From the NCBI GenBank assembly GCA_002477945.1, contig DLLF01000004.1:18448-82190 (forward strand): 63,743 nt of DNA. Reading direction: 5' to 3'. This DNA is from Bacteroidales bacterium UBA7569. GTDB lineage: Bacteria; Bacteroidota; Bacteroidia; Bacteroidales; Paludibacteraceae. How positions within the stretch are numbered: position 1 is the stretch's first letter; each line of letters starts with the position of its first letter. The notes below the pieces were generated by a model that did no database searches, was not told the origin of the DNA, and saw nothing but the letters and a program-made list of their open reading frames with translations. This document shows positions 1 to 7,200 of this stretch, in pieces. The translations under genes were made by a program, and so were the position numbers.

Positions 1-31
1 TTCACCTCCCGCACTTGCTATCTGCCTCTTT

Positions 32-1300
32 TTAGTAGATCGGGACGATTTCCCGCTCTATTCGTCGGCTCATTTCGCCCTCGTTCAAAGTCCTTACTCC
101 CTTGTTTCTCGCCTCCGTTGCACGCTGTGTAGCCTTTATTGCAAGCGGAATTTCAGCCTTTCGTGTTCCTAATAGCAGCGCATTTGCCTGCAGATTTCTC
201 TCCTTCATCAAGCGCACCCCGTCCTCTGTTTGAAACAATGTATTCATCTGGACGTTGGCACGTATTCTGCGCAAGCGGAAACGCTCAATGGCTTGATCGT
301 CCACATTGAGCAGATTCAGTAACTCCAAGTCGCCGCTCTTGAGTTTGTATCCGAACGGTATTGCCAGTTGCACCACGGCATCTTCTGAAAATCGCAAGAG
401 AGAATACGTCTCCGAATCCACTATGTAGTGGCTGTGAATGGTAAATTTCAATATCCCCATGTAGTTGTGCTTCTCGGTATAAGTAAGCACTGTTTCCCTG
501 TCGCTCTCGTTTGATACCTGCCAATGTCGCAGATCCTGCATGGATTCTTCAAAGTGGTAGCGCGCGTCCCGGGAACGCCATAAACTCCAATGCACAATGA
601 TGCCCGAATCAGCCTCGGTGGCTACCGCCCTCAACTGGGGATTTAAGTCATCGTGGCTCAACACGACATCCGCCCGTTGCCGTATCGTCGTATTCAGAAA
701 CCGCTTGCAATGTTCCGGAGCGAACTGGATGGAATCATGCCTGTCTTTACCCTCACGCGGTATATGAACGGCACGTGCAATCATCTGTTCCATACCCCAT
801 GGGGCATTGTCTGCATTCATTGCTACGTCGCTCACGATACGATATTCCGACGGCGTGTCGGGAAATTCACTCTGCATTTGGTTGTACACCTTGTAGAGAA
901 GCGCAGCCATTGCCTTGCGTCTGTTCTTCTGCTTATGCACCGGTGCTGCCACCACCGCCTCTTCAAGGGCTATTGGTTGCTCTGTCAGTTGTACTGTGAA
1001 CGGCATCTGCATATTGCTGAATGTTGACAATGTCGTCTCGTGCTTTGTATAGCCAATAAAAGAAATGATTACTTTCTCCCGTGGAGAAGCGTCTGTGGAT
1101 AGAGTAAAAATGCCCTGCATATTGGTGGCTGTCCCCACAATGGGATCATTTGCCAGATAAACCGTTGCATAAGGAATAGGCTCATTGTTTTTGTCAACCA
1201 CACGTCCGCAATAGTTGGTCGCACCGGCCGACAGACAATAAAAGCAAACAGCCGCTATAGTGGCGATGTGCTTGATATAACAATTCGTAATGTGTAGCAT
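32..1300 (-). CDS. Exported protein with carboxypeptidase-like regulatory domain
   Basis: This 422-residue protein has a signal-peptide-like N-terminus (about residues 1-27), then a CarboxypepD_reg-type beta-sandwich (about 28-112) with the usual features: GRVVDKNNEPIPYATVYL, a GTATNMQGIF step and an ISFIGY strand. The remaining 300 residues are a Bacteroidota-type extension I cannot name, rich in basic and acidic residues and without membrane segments. The domain is common in outer-surface and TonB-linked proteins, so a cell-envelope location is likely; the role is unknown. It lies 86 bp downstream of queE on the same strand, and may be read through from the queuosine operon or be separate. 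Confidence 0.8.
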   Translation of the reverse strand: MLHITNCYIKHIATIAAVCFYCLSAGATNYCGRVVDKNNEPIPYATVYLANDPIVGTATNMQGIFTLSTDASPREKVIISFIGYTKHETTLSTFSNMQMPFTVQLTEQPIALEEAVVAAPVHKQKNRRKAMAALLYKVYNQMQSEFPDTPSEYRIVSDVAMNADNAPWGMEQMIARAVHIPREGKDRHDSIQFAPEHCKRFLNTTIRQRADVVLSHDDLNPQLRAVATEADSGIIVHWSLWRSRDARYHFEESMQDLRHWQVSNESDRETVLTYTEKHNYMGILKFTIHSHYIVDSETYSLLRFSEDAVVQLAIPFGYKLKSGDLELLNLLNVDDQAIERFRLRRIRANVQMNTLFQTEDGVRLMKERNLQANALLLGTRKAEIPLAIKATQRATEARNKGVRTLNEGEMSRRIEREIVPIY

Positions 1301-1328
1301 ACCGGCTGAACTGTATTTCGATTCGTGG

Positions 1329-1367
1329 TTACAAGGTCGGCAACCTCGGCATCTTACAAGGTCGGCA
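1329..1367. repeat. Short direct repeat in queE 3' gap
   Basis: The 14-mer TTACAAGGTCGGCA occurs at 1329-1342 and again at 1354-1367, a 25-bp spacing, in the 86-bp gap after queE. No hairpin is formed and no function is evident. Confidence 0.6.
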
Positions 1368-1386
1368 GCAAAGAATATGCCATTCC

Positions 1387-1962
1387 TTATCTCACCCCTG
1401 TCAGTTTATGGGTTTGCAGAGACAATCGCCACATCGGGTGGTTCAGTATATACTCAATGGTCTCTTGCGTGTTTTGGCAGGAACACGGCTGCAAAAAATA
1501 GTGCTGGGCAGAAATGTTTTTCCGCCAACATTCCACATCTTGCCCTGTATAGACCACTTTTACCTCATCTGCCTCTTTCAGTACCACTTTGCTACCTTCT
1601 TTCGGCGAACAGGTGATCCAGTCTATTCCATGAGGTAGCGTATGGGTGCCGTTGGTCTCGATGCAGATGGTTTTGACTAATTGATGCAATGCGCATGTAA
1701 GTTTCTCATCAGCCTGCAGCGAAGGTTCTCCGCCCGTCATAATCACTAATATGGATGGGGTTGGGAACTCTCCTTTGCCTCCTATGAGTTCTTCCACTTG
1801 CCGGCATATATCTTCTGCACTATAAAGGGAGTACTCTTCAAAATCCGTGTCGCAGAATGGGCAGCGTAAGTTACAGCCCGAGAAACGTACAAACACGGCG
1901 GGCGTACCCGTATGAAATCCCTCTCCTTGCAGACTGTAAAAAATCTCGTTGATGCGGTACAT
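1387..1962 (-). CDS. queE: 7-carboxy-7-deazaguanine synthase QueE
   Basis: A radical-SAM enzyme of 191 residues that converts 6-carboxytetrahydropterin to 7-carboxy-7-deazaguanine, the ring-contraction step toward preQ0. The N-terminal IFYSLQGEG motif, the cluster cysteines C30, C34 and C37 (SGCNLRCPFCDT) and a TGGEPSLQ glycine-rich motif are all visible. The protein is short but within the range for QueE. It starts 8 bp after the queD stop, so it is translated as part of queF-queC-queD-queE. The ATG at 1962 gives the correct family N-terminus. Confidence 0.95.
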   Translation of the reverse strand: MYRINEIFYSLQGEGFHTGTPAVFVRFSGCNLRCPFCDTDFEEYSLYSAEDICRQVEELIGGKGEFPTPSILVIMTGGEPSLQADEKLTCALHQLVKTICIETNGTHTLPHGIDWITCSPKEGSKVVLKEADEVKVVYTGQDVECWRKNISAQHYFLQPCSCQNTQETIEYILNHPMWRLSLQTHKLTGVR

Positions 1963-1970
1963 ACCTGAGA

Positions 1971-2300
1971 CTATCTTTCATAGATGGCAATGTTTCCCTC
2001 CGATTCCTGTACCGATACCTTGTAGCAGTTCTCCACATGGTCACAAATCCAGCGTGCTATGTTCTCTGCCGAAGGATTCATGGGAATCACCTCATTGATA
2101 TATTTGTGGTCAAAGGTGTCTTTCACAATGCTTTTGATGTGTGTGAAATCTGTCACCATACCGTCTTGGTTCAGTTCCTCTGCTTTGCAATAGACGGTTA
2201 TTATCCAGTTGTGTCCGTGCAGTGCCTCGCATTTGCTCTCGTAGGAGAGTTTCAGATTATGCGCTGCCGAGATGCTTATTCTTTTTTCTACGTAGTACAT
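1971..2300 (-). CDS. queD: 6-carboxytetrahydropterin synthase QueD
   Basis: The 109-residue enzyme makes 6-carboxy-5,6,7,8-tetrahydropterin from dihydroneopterin triphosphate. Zinc ligands are His14 (SAAHNL), His28 and His30 (LHGHNW), with the catalytic Cys24 between them. The open frame extends upstream, but that part is the queC 3' end in another frame. The ATG at 2300 (MYYVEKRISISAAH) gives the family length and lies 20 bp after the queC stop. GTP cyclohydrolase, which supplies the substrate, is not in the window. Confidence 0.95.
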   Translation of the reverse strand: MYYVEKRISISAAHNLKLSYESKCEALHGHNWIITVYCKAEELNQDGMVTDFTHIKSIVKDTFDHKYINEVIPMNPSAENIARWICDHVENCYKVSVQESEGNIAIYER

Positions 2301-2320
2301 CCTGTAATTTCTGTGGGTTC

Positions 2321-2974
2321 TTATTCTTCGTATTGGGTGGTGTCTTCTATTCCCGCTTCTCGGAGTGCCTCGCGCCTTTCTACGCACGTACCGCATTTGC
2401 CACACGGACGTTCTCCACCCTTGTAGCAACTCCATGTCTCTGCATAGTCAATGCCGAGTTCTTTCCCTCGTTTGGCTATGTCCGTCTTTGTCCATTCCGT
2501 ATAGGGAGTGAATAACTGCACGCGCTGATAGGTTCCTGTCTGGCAAGCATTGTCCATAGCCGCCACAAACTCCGGACGGCAGTCGGGATAGATGGTATGG
2601 TCTCCGCTGTGGTTGGCGAGCATGATCCGTTGCAAACCGTAGTTCTCTGCAAGACCTGCTGCTATGGCTGTCATGATTCCGTTGCGGAACGGAACAACGG
2701 TCGAGCGCATGTTATCGGCAGCATAATGACCTTCGGGGATGGCATCTCCCCCCTCCAAAAGAGAACTGTGGAAGTATTGTTTCATAAACTCCAGTGGAAT
2801 GCTGATATGCCTGATACCTAATCGCTCACAATGCAGCGAAGCAAAATGCAGTTCCTTCTGGTTGTGGTTGCTTCCGTAATCAAAACTGACAGCCAGGGCT
2901 ATCTCGTCCTTGTAGTCATAGAGCATGGTCGTGGAGTCCATTCCTCCTGAATATACTAATATGCTGTCTTTCAT
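2321..2974 (-). CDS. queC: 7-cyano-7-deazaguanine synthase QueC
   Basis: A 217-residue ATP-dependent enzyme that turns 7-carboxy-7-deazaguanine into preQ0. It has the PP-loop ATP site SGGMDS at residues 9-14 and a C-terminal zinc site formed by C183, C191, C194 and C197. Its ATG overlaps the queF stop by 4 bp, which indicates translational coupling. Length and motifs are normal for the family. Confidence 0.97.
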   Translation of the reverse strand: MKDSILVYSGGMDSTTMLYDYKDEIALAVSFDYGSNHNQKELHFASLHCERLGIRHISIPLEFMKQYFHSSLLEGGDAIPEGHYAADNMRSTVVPFRNGIMTAIAAGLAENYGLQRIMLANHSGDHTIYPDCRPEFVAAMDNACQTGTYQRVQLFTPYTEWTKTDIAKRGKELGIDYAETWSCYKGGERPCGKCGTCVERREALREAGIEDTTQYEE

Positions 2975-3462
2975 CGTCTTGTATTGTTTAGTGATAGATA
3001 GGCTGCCATTTGTTCTTTCAGTCGTGTCTCTTTCAGTGACTGATGTTCTTCGTCTCCGTAGTTGGCAAAAGGATAGATGCTTATCCCGCCGCGAGGCATA
3101 AACAACCCCGTCACTTCAATATACTTTGGGTTCATTAGCCGTATGAGATCTTTCATGATGATATTGATGCAATCCTCGTGAAAATCTCCATGATTGCGGA
3201 AAGAGAACAGGTAGAGTTTCAAGGATTTGCTTTCTACCATCTTCTCTCGGGGTATATACGAGATAATGATGGTACCGAAATCGGGTTGTCCTGTTTTGGG
3301 GCATAGCGATGTGAACTCCGGACAATGCAATGTCACCAAATACTCATTCTCAGGATGTTTGTTGACGAAAGTCTCCAATAGTTCTGGAGTGTAATCGGTC
3401 GGGTAGGAGGTATGCTGGTTTCCCAACAGACTCACCCCCGTCAGTTCTTCTTTTGTTCTCAT
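2971..3462 (-). CDS. queF: preQ0 reductase QueF (single-domain type)
   Basis: NADPH-dependent reductase of preQ0 to preQ1, 163 residues, matching the short Bacillus-type QueF rather than the long E. coli type. The catalytic Cys54 sits in SLCPKTGQPDFG with Asp61 behind it. ESKSLKLYLFSFRN (from Glu78) and FHEDC are the substrate and cofactor segments. The frame stays open to a GTG at 3525, but the ATG at 3462 gives the expected N-terminus. It is the first gene of the four-gene queuosine-precursor operon. Confidence 0.95.
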   Translation of the reverse strand: MRTKEELTGVSLLGNQHTSYPTDYTPELLETFVNKHPENEYLVTLHCPEFTSLCPKTGQPDFGTIIISYIPREKMVESKSLKLYLFSFRNHGDFHEDCINIIMKDLIRLMNPKYIEVTGLFMPRGGISIYPFANYGDEEHQSLKETRLKEQMAAYLSLNNTRR

Positions 3463-3783
3463 TGTTTTCAGTTTTTTGTGTTGTTGCCTTATGGCTGTTT
3501 GGTGAGGGAAAAACAATAGCCCCACCTCTTAAAAATCTTGTTGTTAAACTATAACATCATATCCATGTGCCAAACGGTCTGTCAGATGCAGGGAAAAAGT
3601 GCAACCTCTTGCAGTTCGCCGAATCGTCTCTGTGCAATGGCTTGTGCTTTGTGGCTGTTCTCTTTGCCGTTTGCTCTGAACTGTTTTTCGCTTGCGACCC
3701 CTCAACGGGACCTCAACGACCCCTCGTCGGGAGATTGATAAACCCATTGCGGTCACCGCTTGATGTATGGATACGTATGTATC
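3463..3783. other. queF-metK intergenic gap
   Basis: About 320 bp lie between the queF start and the metK stop, on the 5' side of the queuosine operon. The gap holds the 11-nt periodic array at 3694-3737. I found no TAnnTTTG promoter and no convincing preQ1 aptamer. The short open frames here lack start signals and family features. Confidence 0.6.
3694..3737. repeat. 11-nt periodic intergenic array, four units
   Basis: Four consecutive 11-nt units begin at 3694, 3705, 3716 and 3727. The first is GCGACCCCTCA and the third ACGACCCCTCG; units differ at a few positions but keep exact spacing. The same unit family recurs at 12796, 32038, 41499, 48685 and 58998. Confidence 0.85.
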
Positions 3784-5025
3784 TTAGTCTATGAATATCT
3801 TTCTTAGTTCCTCAGCACGGTCCAGTTTCTCCCAACTGAAGAGTTCCACTTTCCGTGTGAACGGCTTGCCGTTGCCGTCCGTGAAAGTCTTTTCTACTGT
3901 TTGCGGAGAACGGCCCACATGTCCGTAGGATGCTGTCTCTTCATAGATGGGCTGGCGCAGGTGGTAAGTCTCTGCTATGGCACCCGGTCTCAGGTCAAAG
4001 AGCGTACGTATGCGGGCTGCTACTTCGGCATCGCTGAATCGTGTCAGGTTGGTTCCGTAGGTGTCTATGCACAGACTCACGGGTTCCGCTACGCCTATGG
4101 CGTAACTTACTTGCACCAGCACTCTGTGTGCTACGCCTGCTGCTACCAGGTTCTTGGCAATATGACGCGCTGCGTAGGCTGCCGACCTGTCCACCTTGCT
4201 CGGATCTTTGCCCGAAAAGGCACCACCGCCGTGTGCTCCTCTGCCTCCGTAGGTGTCCACAATAATCTTCCGTCCTGTCAGTCCTGTGTCACCGTGAGGA
4301 CCGCCTATAACAAAACTCCCCGTCGGATTAACCAGCAACTTGATGCGCTTGTCGCTGAGCAGTTCTTTGTACCGCTGGTCGCGGGTGGCGACTCTGGGTA
4401 ACAATATCTCGCGGATATCTTTTGCTATCTGTTCTTGTGTGACGTCTGGGTCATGTTGTGTCGAAACAACAATGGTGTCAATCCTTACGGGGCAATTGTT
4501 TTCGTCATATTCCATGGTCACTTGCGATTTCGAATCAGGACGCAGGTAAGTCATTTGTTTGCCTTCATGGCGGATACGCGCTAGAGTGTAAACCAATGTA
4601 TGTGCCAGATCAAGCGTGAGGGGCATATAGTTGTCGGTCTCGTCAGTGGCATAGCCGAACATCATTCCCTGGTCTCCCGCCCCTTGGCTCAGTAGGCTGC
4701 CGCGGGATACTCCTTGGTTGATATCCTTTGATTGTTCATGCACGGCCGTCAATATACCGCACGATGCAGCGTCAAACATATACTCGCTCTTGGTGTAGCC
4801 GATACGTTCTATCGTCTTGCGGGCAACCTGTTGGAGATCCACATAGGCTTGGCTTCCGACCTCCCCTGCAATGATTACTTGTCCCGTTGTTACGAGTGTT
4901 TCACAGGCTACGTGGCTCTCATCGTCTTGTGCAATAAATGCGTCCAATACGGCATCGGAAATTTGGTCTGCAACTTTGTCGGGATGACCCTCCGACACAG
5001 ATTCAGAAGTGAAAAGATAAGACAT
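3784..5025 (-). CDS. metK: S-adenosylmethionine synthetase
   Basis: Makes SAM from methionine and ATP. The 413-residue protein carries the family motifs: SVSEGHPDKVADQISD at the N-terminus, GAGDQGMMFGYA in the middle and the glycine-rich GGGAFSGKDPSKVDRSAAY loop. Length is normal for the Bacteroidota form. It is transcribed alone, divergent from amn. Its promoter (5254-5285) lies about 220 nt upstream of the start codon, so the mRNA has a long leader, which carries a SAM-II-like aptamer candidate. Confidence 0.97.
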   Translation of the reverse strand: MSYLFTSESVSEGHPDKVADQISDAVLDAFIAQDDESHVACETLVTTGQVIIAGEVGSQAYVDLQQVARKTIERIGYTKSEYMFDAASCGILTAVHEQSKDINQGVSRGSLLSQGAGDQGMMFGYATDETDNYMPLTLDLAHTLVYTLARIRHEGKQMTYLRPDSKSQVTMEYDENNCPVRIDTIVVSTQHDPDVTQEQIAKDIREILLPRVATRDQRYKELLSDKRIKLLVNPTGSFVIGGPHGDTGLTGRKIIVDTYGGRGAHGGGAFSGKDPSKVDRSAAYAARHIAKNLVAAGVAHRVLVQVSYAIGVAEPVSLCIDTYGTNLTRFSDAEVAARIRTLFDLRPGAIAETYHLRQPIYEETASYGHVGRSPQTVEKTFTDGNGKPFTRKVELFSWEKLDRAEELRKIFID

Positions 5026-5052
5026 AATTTTAGTACAACTTGTTGTTGTGTA

Positions 5053-5106
5053 GGCAGAGGCTACCGCTGATATCTACAAGCACTATACCGCCTTTGGGCG
5101 TCTGCC
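5053..5106 (-). promoter_or_regulatory. Alternative hairpins in metK leader near the start codon
   Basis: GGCAGAGGC (5053-5061) can pair with GCGTCTGCC (5098-5106), 8 of 9 bp. Inside, CGCC (5089-5092) can pair with GGCG (5097-5100). The two helices share bases 5098-5100 and so exclude each other. The structure ends about 28 nt before the metK ATG, a plausible place for an expression platform. Confidence 0.35.
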
Positions 5107-5154
5107 CGCACAGGGTTTAACATGAAAATTATGGATTGCTTCTGCGTTGATAAG

Positions 5155-5215
5155 AACGATTTTAGCATTTTTTTTGGTGGTTGCAAGCAGTCCAAATCTG
5201 TCCACCTTGGTGTAT
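5155..5215 (-). promoter_or_regulatory. Candidate SAM-II-like riboswitch aptamer in metK leader
   Basis: Read on the minus strand, a stem GGTGG/CCACC encloses GATTTGG and CTTGC followed by AA. The 3' side continues with an A-rich tract and ATGCTAAAA. The order stem, GAUUU, CUUGC, A, stem partner, A-rich, GCUAAAA is the layout of the SAM-II (metA/metK) pseudoknot as I recall it. Deviations are two extra bases between the 5' stem and GAUUU, and a distance of about 130 nt to the metK ATG where SAM-II usually sits next to the ribosome site. An upstream CACC/GGTG hairpin would compete with the first stem. Confidence 0.5.
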
Positions 5216-5253
5216 CGAACACCGCCTCGAGTGCTTGTTCTCTCTCGGGGCTG

Positions 5254-5285
5254 CAAAAGTACAACAACTTCCGTCAATGTCCAAA
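5254..5285 (-). promoter_or_regulatory. metK promoter
   Basis: On the minus strand: -33 element TTTG (5282-5285), 20 bp, -7 element TACTTTTG (5254-5261), an exact match to the Bacteroidota TTTG/TAnnTTTG promoter. Transcription would start near 5247, giving a leader of about 220 nt. Confidence 0.8.
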
Positions 5286-5301
5286 TTTCTGTATGGGAAA
5301 T

Positions 5302-5332
5302 TTTGGAGGACAAGGCTTTTTCTGTATCTTTG
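5302..5332 (+). promoter_or_regulatory. amn promoter
   Basis: -33 element TTTG (5302-5305), 19 bp, -7 element TATCTTTG (5325-5332). It lies 27 bp before the amn ATG and 17 bp from the -33 box of the divergent metK promoter, so polymerase binding at the two may interfere. Confidence 0.85.
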
Positions 5333-5358
5333 CACAAGAGTTTAAGCCCTTTGGTGTT

Positions 5359-6135
5359 ATGTTGAAGACAAAAGATGAAATTGTACAGAACTGGCTGCCG
5401 AGATATACCAAACGCAAGTTGGAAGATTTTTCGGAATATATCTTGCTGACCAACTTCACGCATTATGTCGAATTGTTTGCCGAGCAGTACAATGTGCCGG
5501 TTGTTGGCAGGGAAGGCAATATGCCCAATGCAAGTGCCAACGACATGACTATAATCAATTTCGGTATTGGTAGCCCCAATGCCGCCCTTATCATGGATAT
5601 GCTGAGTGCTATCCACCCCAAAGCAGTGCTCTTTCTTGGAAAATGTGGCGGGCTGAGAGATAAAAACAAAATAGGGGACTATATCCTTCCGTCGGCTGCC
5701 ATTCGGGGTGAGGGTACGAGCAACGACTATTTTCCTCCCGAAATTCCCGCCTTGCCGGCATTCAGTATCCTGCGTGCAGTCTCTACGAGTATTCGTAACT
5801 ATGGACACGATTATTGGACGGGTACGGTTTACACTACCAACCGCCGCGTCTGGGAACACGATGAGCAGTTCCGCCAGTATCTGCGCGCTACGCGTGCTTA
5901 TGCTGTGGATATGGAGACGGCAACCCTCCTCTCTGTGGGTTTCCATAATAGCATTCCGACGGGTGTCCTCCTCCTTATCTCTGATATGCCGCTCCAGCCC
6001 GAAGGCATAAAGACCGATGCAATGGATCGCAAAACAACCGAGTTGTATGCAAAAGAACATCTCGAAATAGGAATCGATGCCCTCACGGCTATCCAGAACA
6101 ATTCGTTCACGTTAAAGCATCTGCGATTTGAGTAA
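5359..6135 (+). CDS. amn: AMP nucleosidase
   Basis: Hydrolyses AMP to adenine and ribose 5-phosphate (purine salvage and adenylate balance). The 258-residue form is the short Bacteroidota type lacking the N-terminal regulatory domain of the E. coli enzyme. Nucleoside-phosphorylase-fold motifs are visible: INFGIGSPNAAL (66-77), FLGKCGGL (92-99), DMET at 184-187 and SD at 208-209. The frame runs upstream to 5122, but the promoter at 5302-5332 lies inside that extension, so the ATG at 5359 is the start. It is followed after 6 bp by holA. Confidence 0.92.
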   Translation: MLKTKDEIVQNWLPRYTKRKLEDFSEYILLTNFTHYVELFAEQYNVPVVGREGNMPNASANDMTIINFGIGSPNAALIMDMLSAIHPKAVLFLGKCGGLRDKNKIGDYILPSAAIRGEGTSNDYFPPEIPALPAFSILRAVSTSIRNYGHDYWTGTVYTTNRRVWEHDEQFRQYLRATRAYAVDMETATLLSVGFHNSIPTGVLLLISDMPLQPEGIKTDAMDRKTTELYAKEHLEIGIDALTAIQNNSFTLKHLRFE

Positions 6136-6141
6136 TCCGTT

Positions 6142-7176
6142 ATGACCTCCTATTCCGAACTTCAGTTGCAACTCAAGAAAGGCAATTTCGCTCCTCTCTA
6201 TTTACTTTTCGGCGAGGAACCGTACTATATTGATCTGGTCACAGACTACTTGGAAGAACATGTCCTTGACGAAATGAGTCGTGAGTTCGACTTGACGGTA
6301 GTCTATGGCAAAGATTGTGAACGGGACCTGTCACCTGTGATTGCTGCTGCACGCCGTTATCCCATGATGGGGCAACGGCAATTGGTCATTGTCAAGGAGG
6401 CGCAGAATATCCGCAACTGGGGGGCGTTGGCATTGTATTTGGAACAAATGATGCCCACCACCGTACTTGTATTCTGTTATAAGTACGGCTCGCCCGATCG
6501 TCGTAAGTCGGTCTTCTCGGAAATAGAGAAAAAGGGTGGAGTGATGATGGAGTCGCCAAAACTGCGCGACTACCAAATCCAAAAATGGATAACTGATTAT
6601 ATTCGGCACTATAATACCTCCAAAGGGGCTGACATACGGATCGATGAACGCATATCGGCACTCTTGGCAGAGAGCCTCGGCAACGATTTGCAAAAGATTG
6701 TAAGCGAACTGAACCGGCTGATAGCGGGGCTTCCTCATGGCGTAACGCACATTGATGCCGATGTCGTACAGCGGAATATAGGAATTAGCAAGGACTACAA
6801 TATCTTCGAATTGGAGTCTGCTATCATCGATGGCGATATCTTGAAGGCAAACCGGATAGCCCTCTATTTTGCCGATAGCAAACAGCACCCTATTCAGAAG
6901 GAAATAATGCCTTTGTTCAACTTCTTCTCAAACCTCCTTCTTTATCTCTATCTGCCGAGAGAACAAAAAGACGAACGGACGGTCGCAAGCCTGCTGAAAA
7001 TATCGCCCTACTTTGTGAAAGACTATCAGAAAGCCTCCCTTCGGTTCACCAAAGGGAAGACTTTCCGTATCATAGGATATATCCGCCGTGCGGATGTGCG
7101 TTCCAAAGGATTCAATAACCCGAGTGTGACCGAATCCGAAATATGGAAAGAACTCATCTATCAGATAATGCACTGA
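6142..7176 (+). CDS. holA: DNA polymerase III subunit delta
   Basis: Clamp-loader subunit that opens the beta clamp. The 344-residue protein has the HolA N-terminal layout: a helix, then APLYLLFGEEPYYID at the vestigial nucleotide site and a Rossmann-like AAA+ core. A helical middle follows (LAESLGNDLQKIVSELNRL) and then the C-terminal collar helices. Length is normal. It sits 6 bp after amn and is probably co-transcribed from the amn promoter. Confidence 0.92.
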   Translation: MTSYSELQLQLKKGNFAPLYLLFGEEPYYIDLVTDYLEEHVLDEMSREFDLTVVYGKDCERDLSPVIAAARRYPMMGQRQLVIVKEAQNIRNWGALALYLEQMMPTTVLVFCYKYGSPDRRKSVFSEIEKKGGVMMESPKLRDYQIQKWITDYIRHYNTSKGADIRIDERISALLAESLGNDLQKIVSELNRLIAGLPHGVTHIDADVVQRNIGISKDYNIFELESAIIDGDILKANRIALYFADSKQHPIQKEIMPLFNFFSNLLLYLYLPREQKDERTVASLLKISPYFVKDYQKASLRFTKGKTFRIIGYIRRADVRSKGFNNPSVTESEIWKELIYQIMH

Positions 7177-7200
7177 CCGCCTGTCCTTCAATCCTGCTGC

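Noticed and set aside
3463..3783. preQ1 riboswitch upstream of queF
   Set aside because: A stem GAGG/CCTC and an A-rich stretch are present, but the conserved loop bases and spacing of preQ1-I are absent, and no promoter was found.
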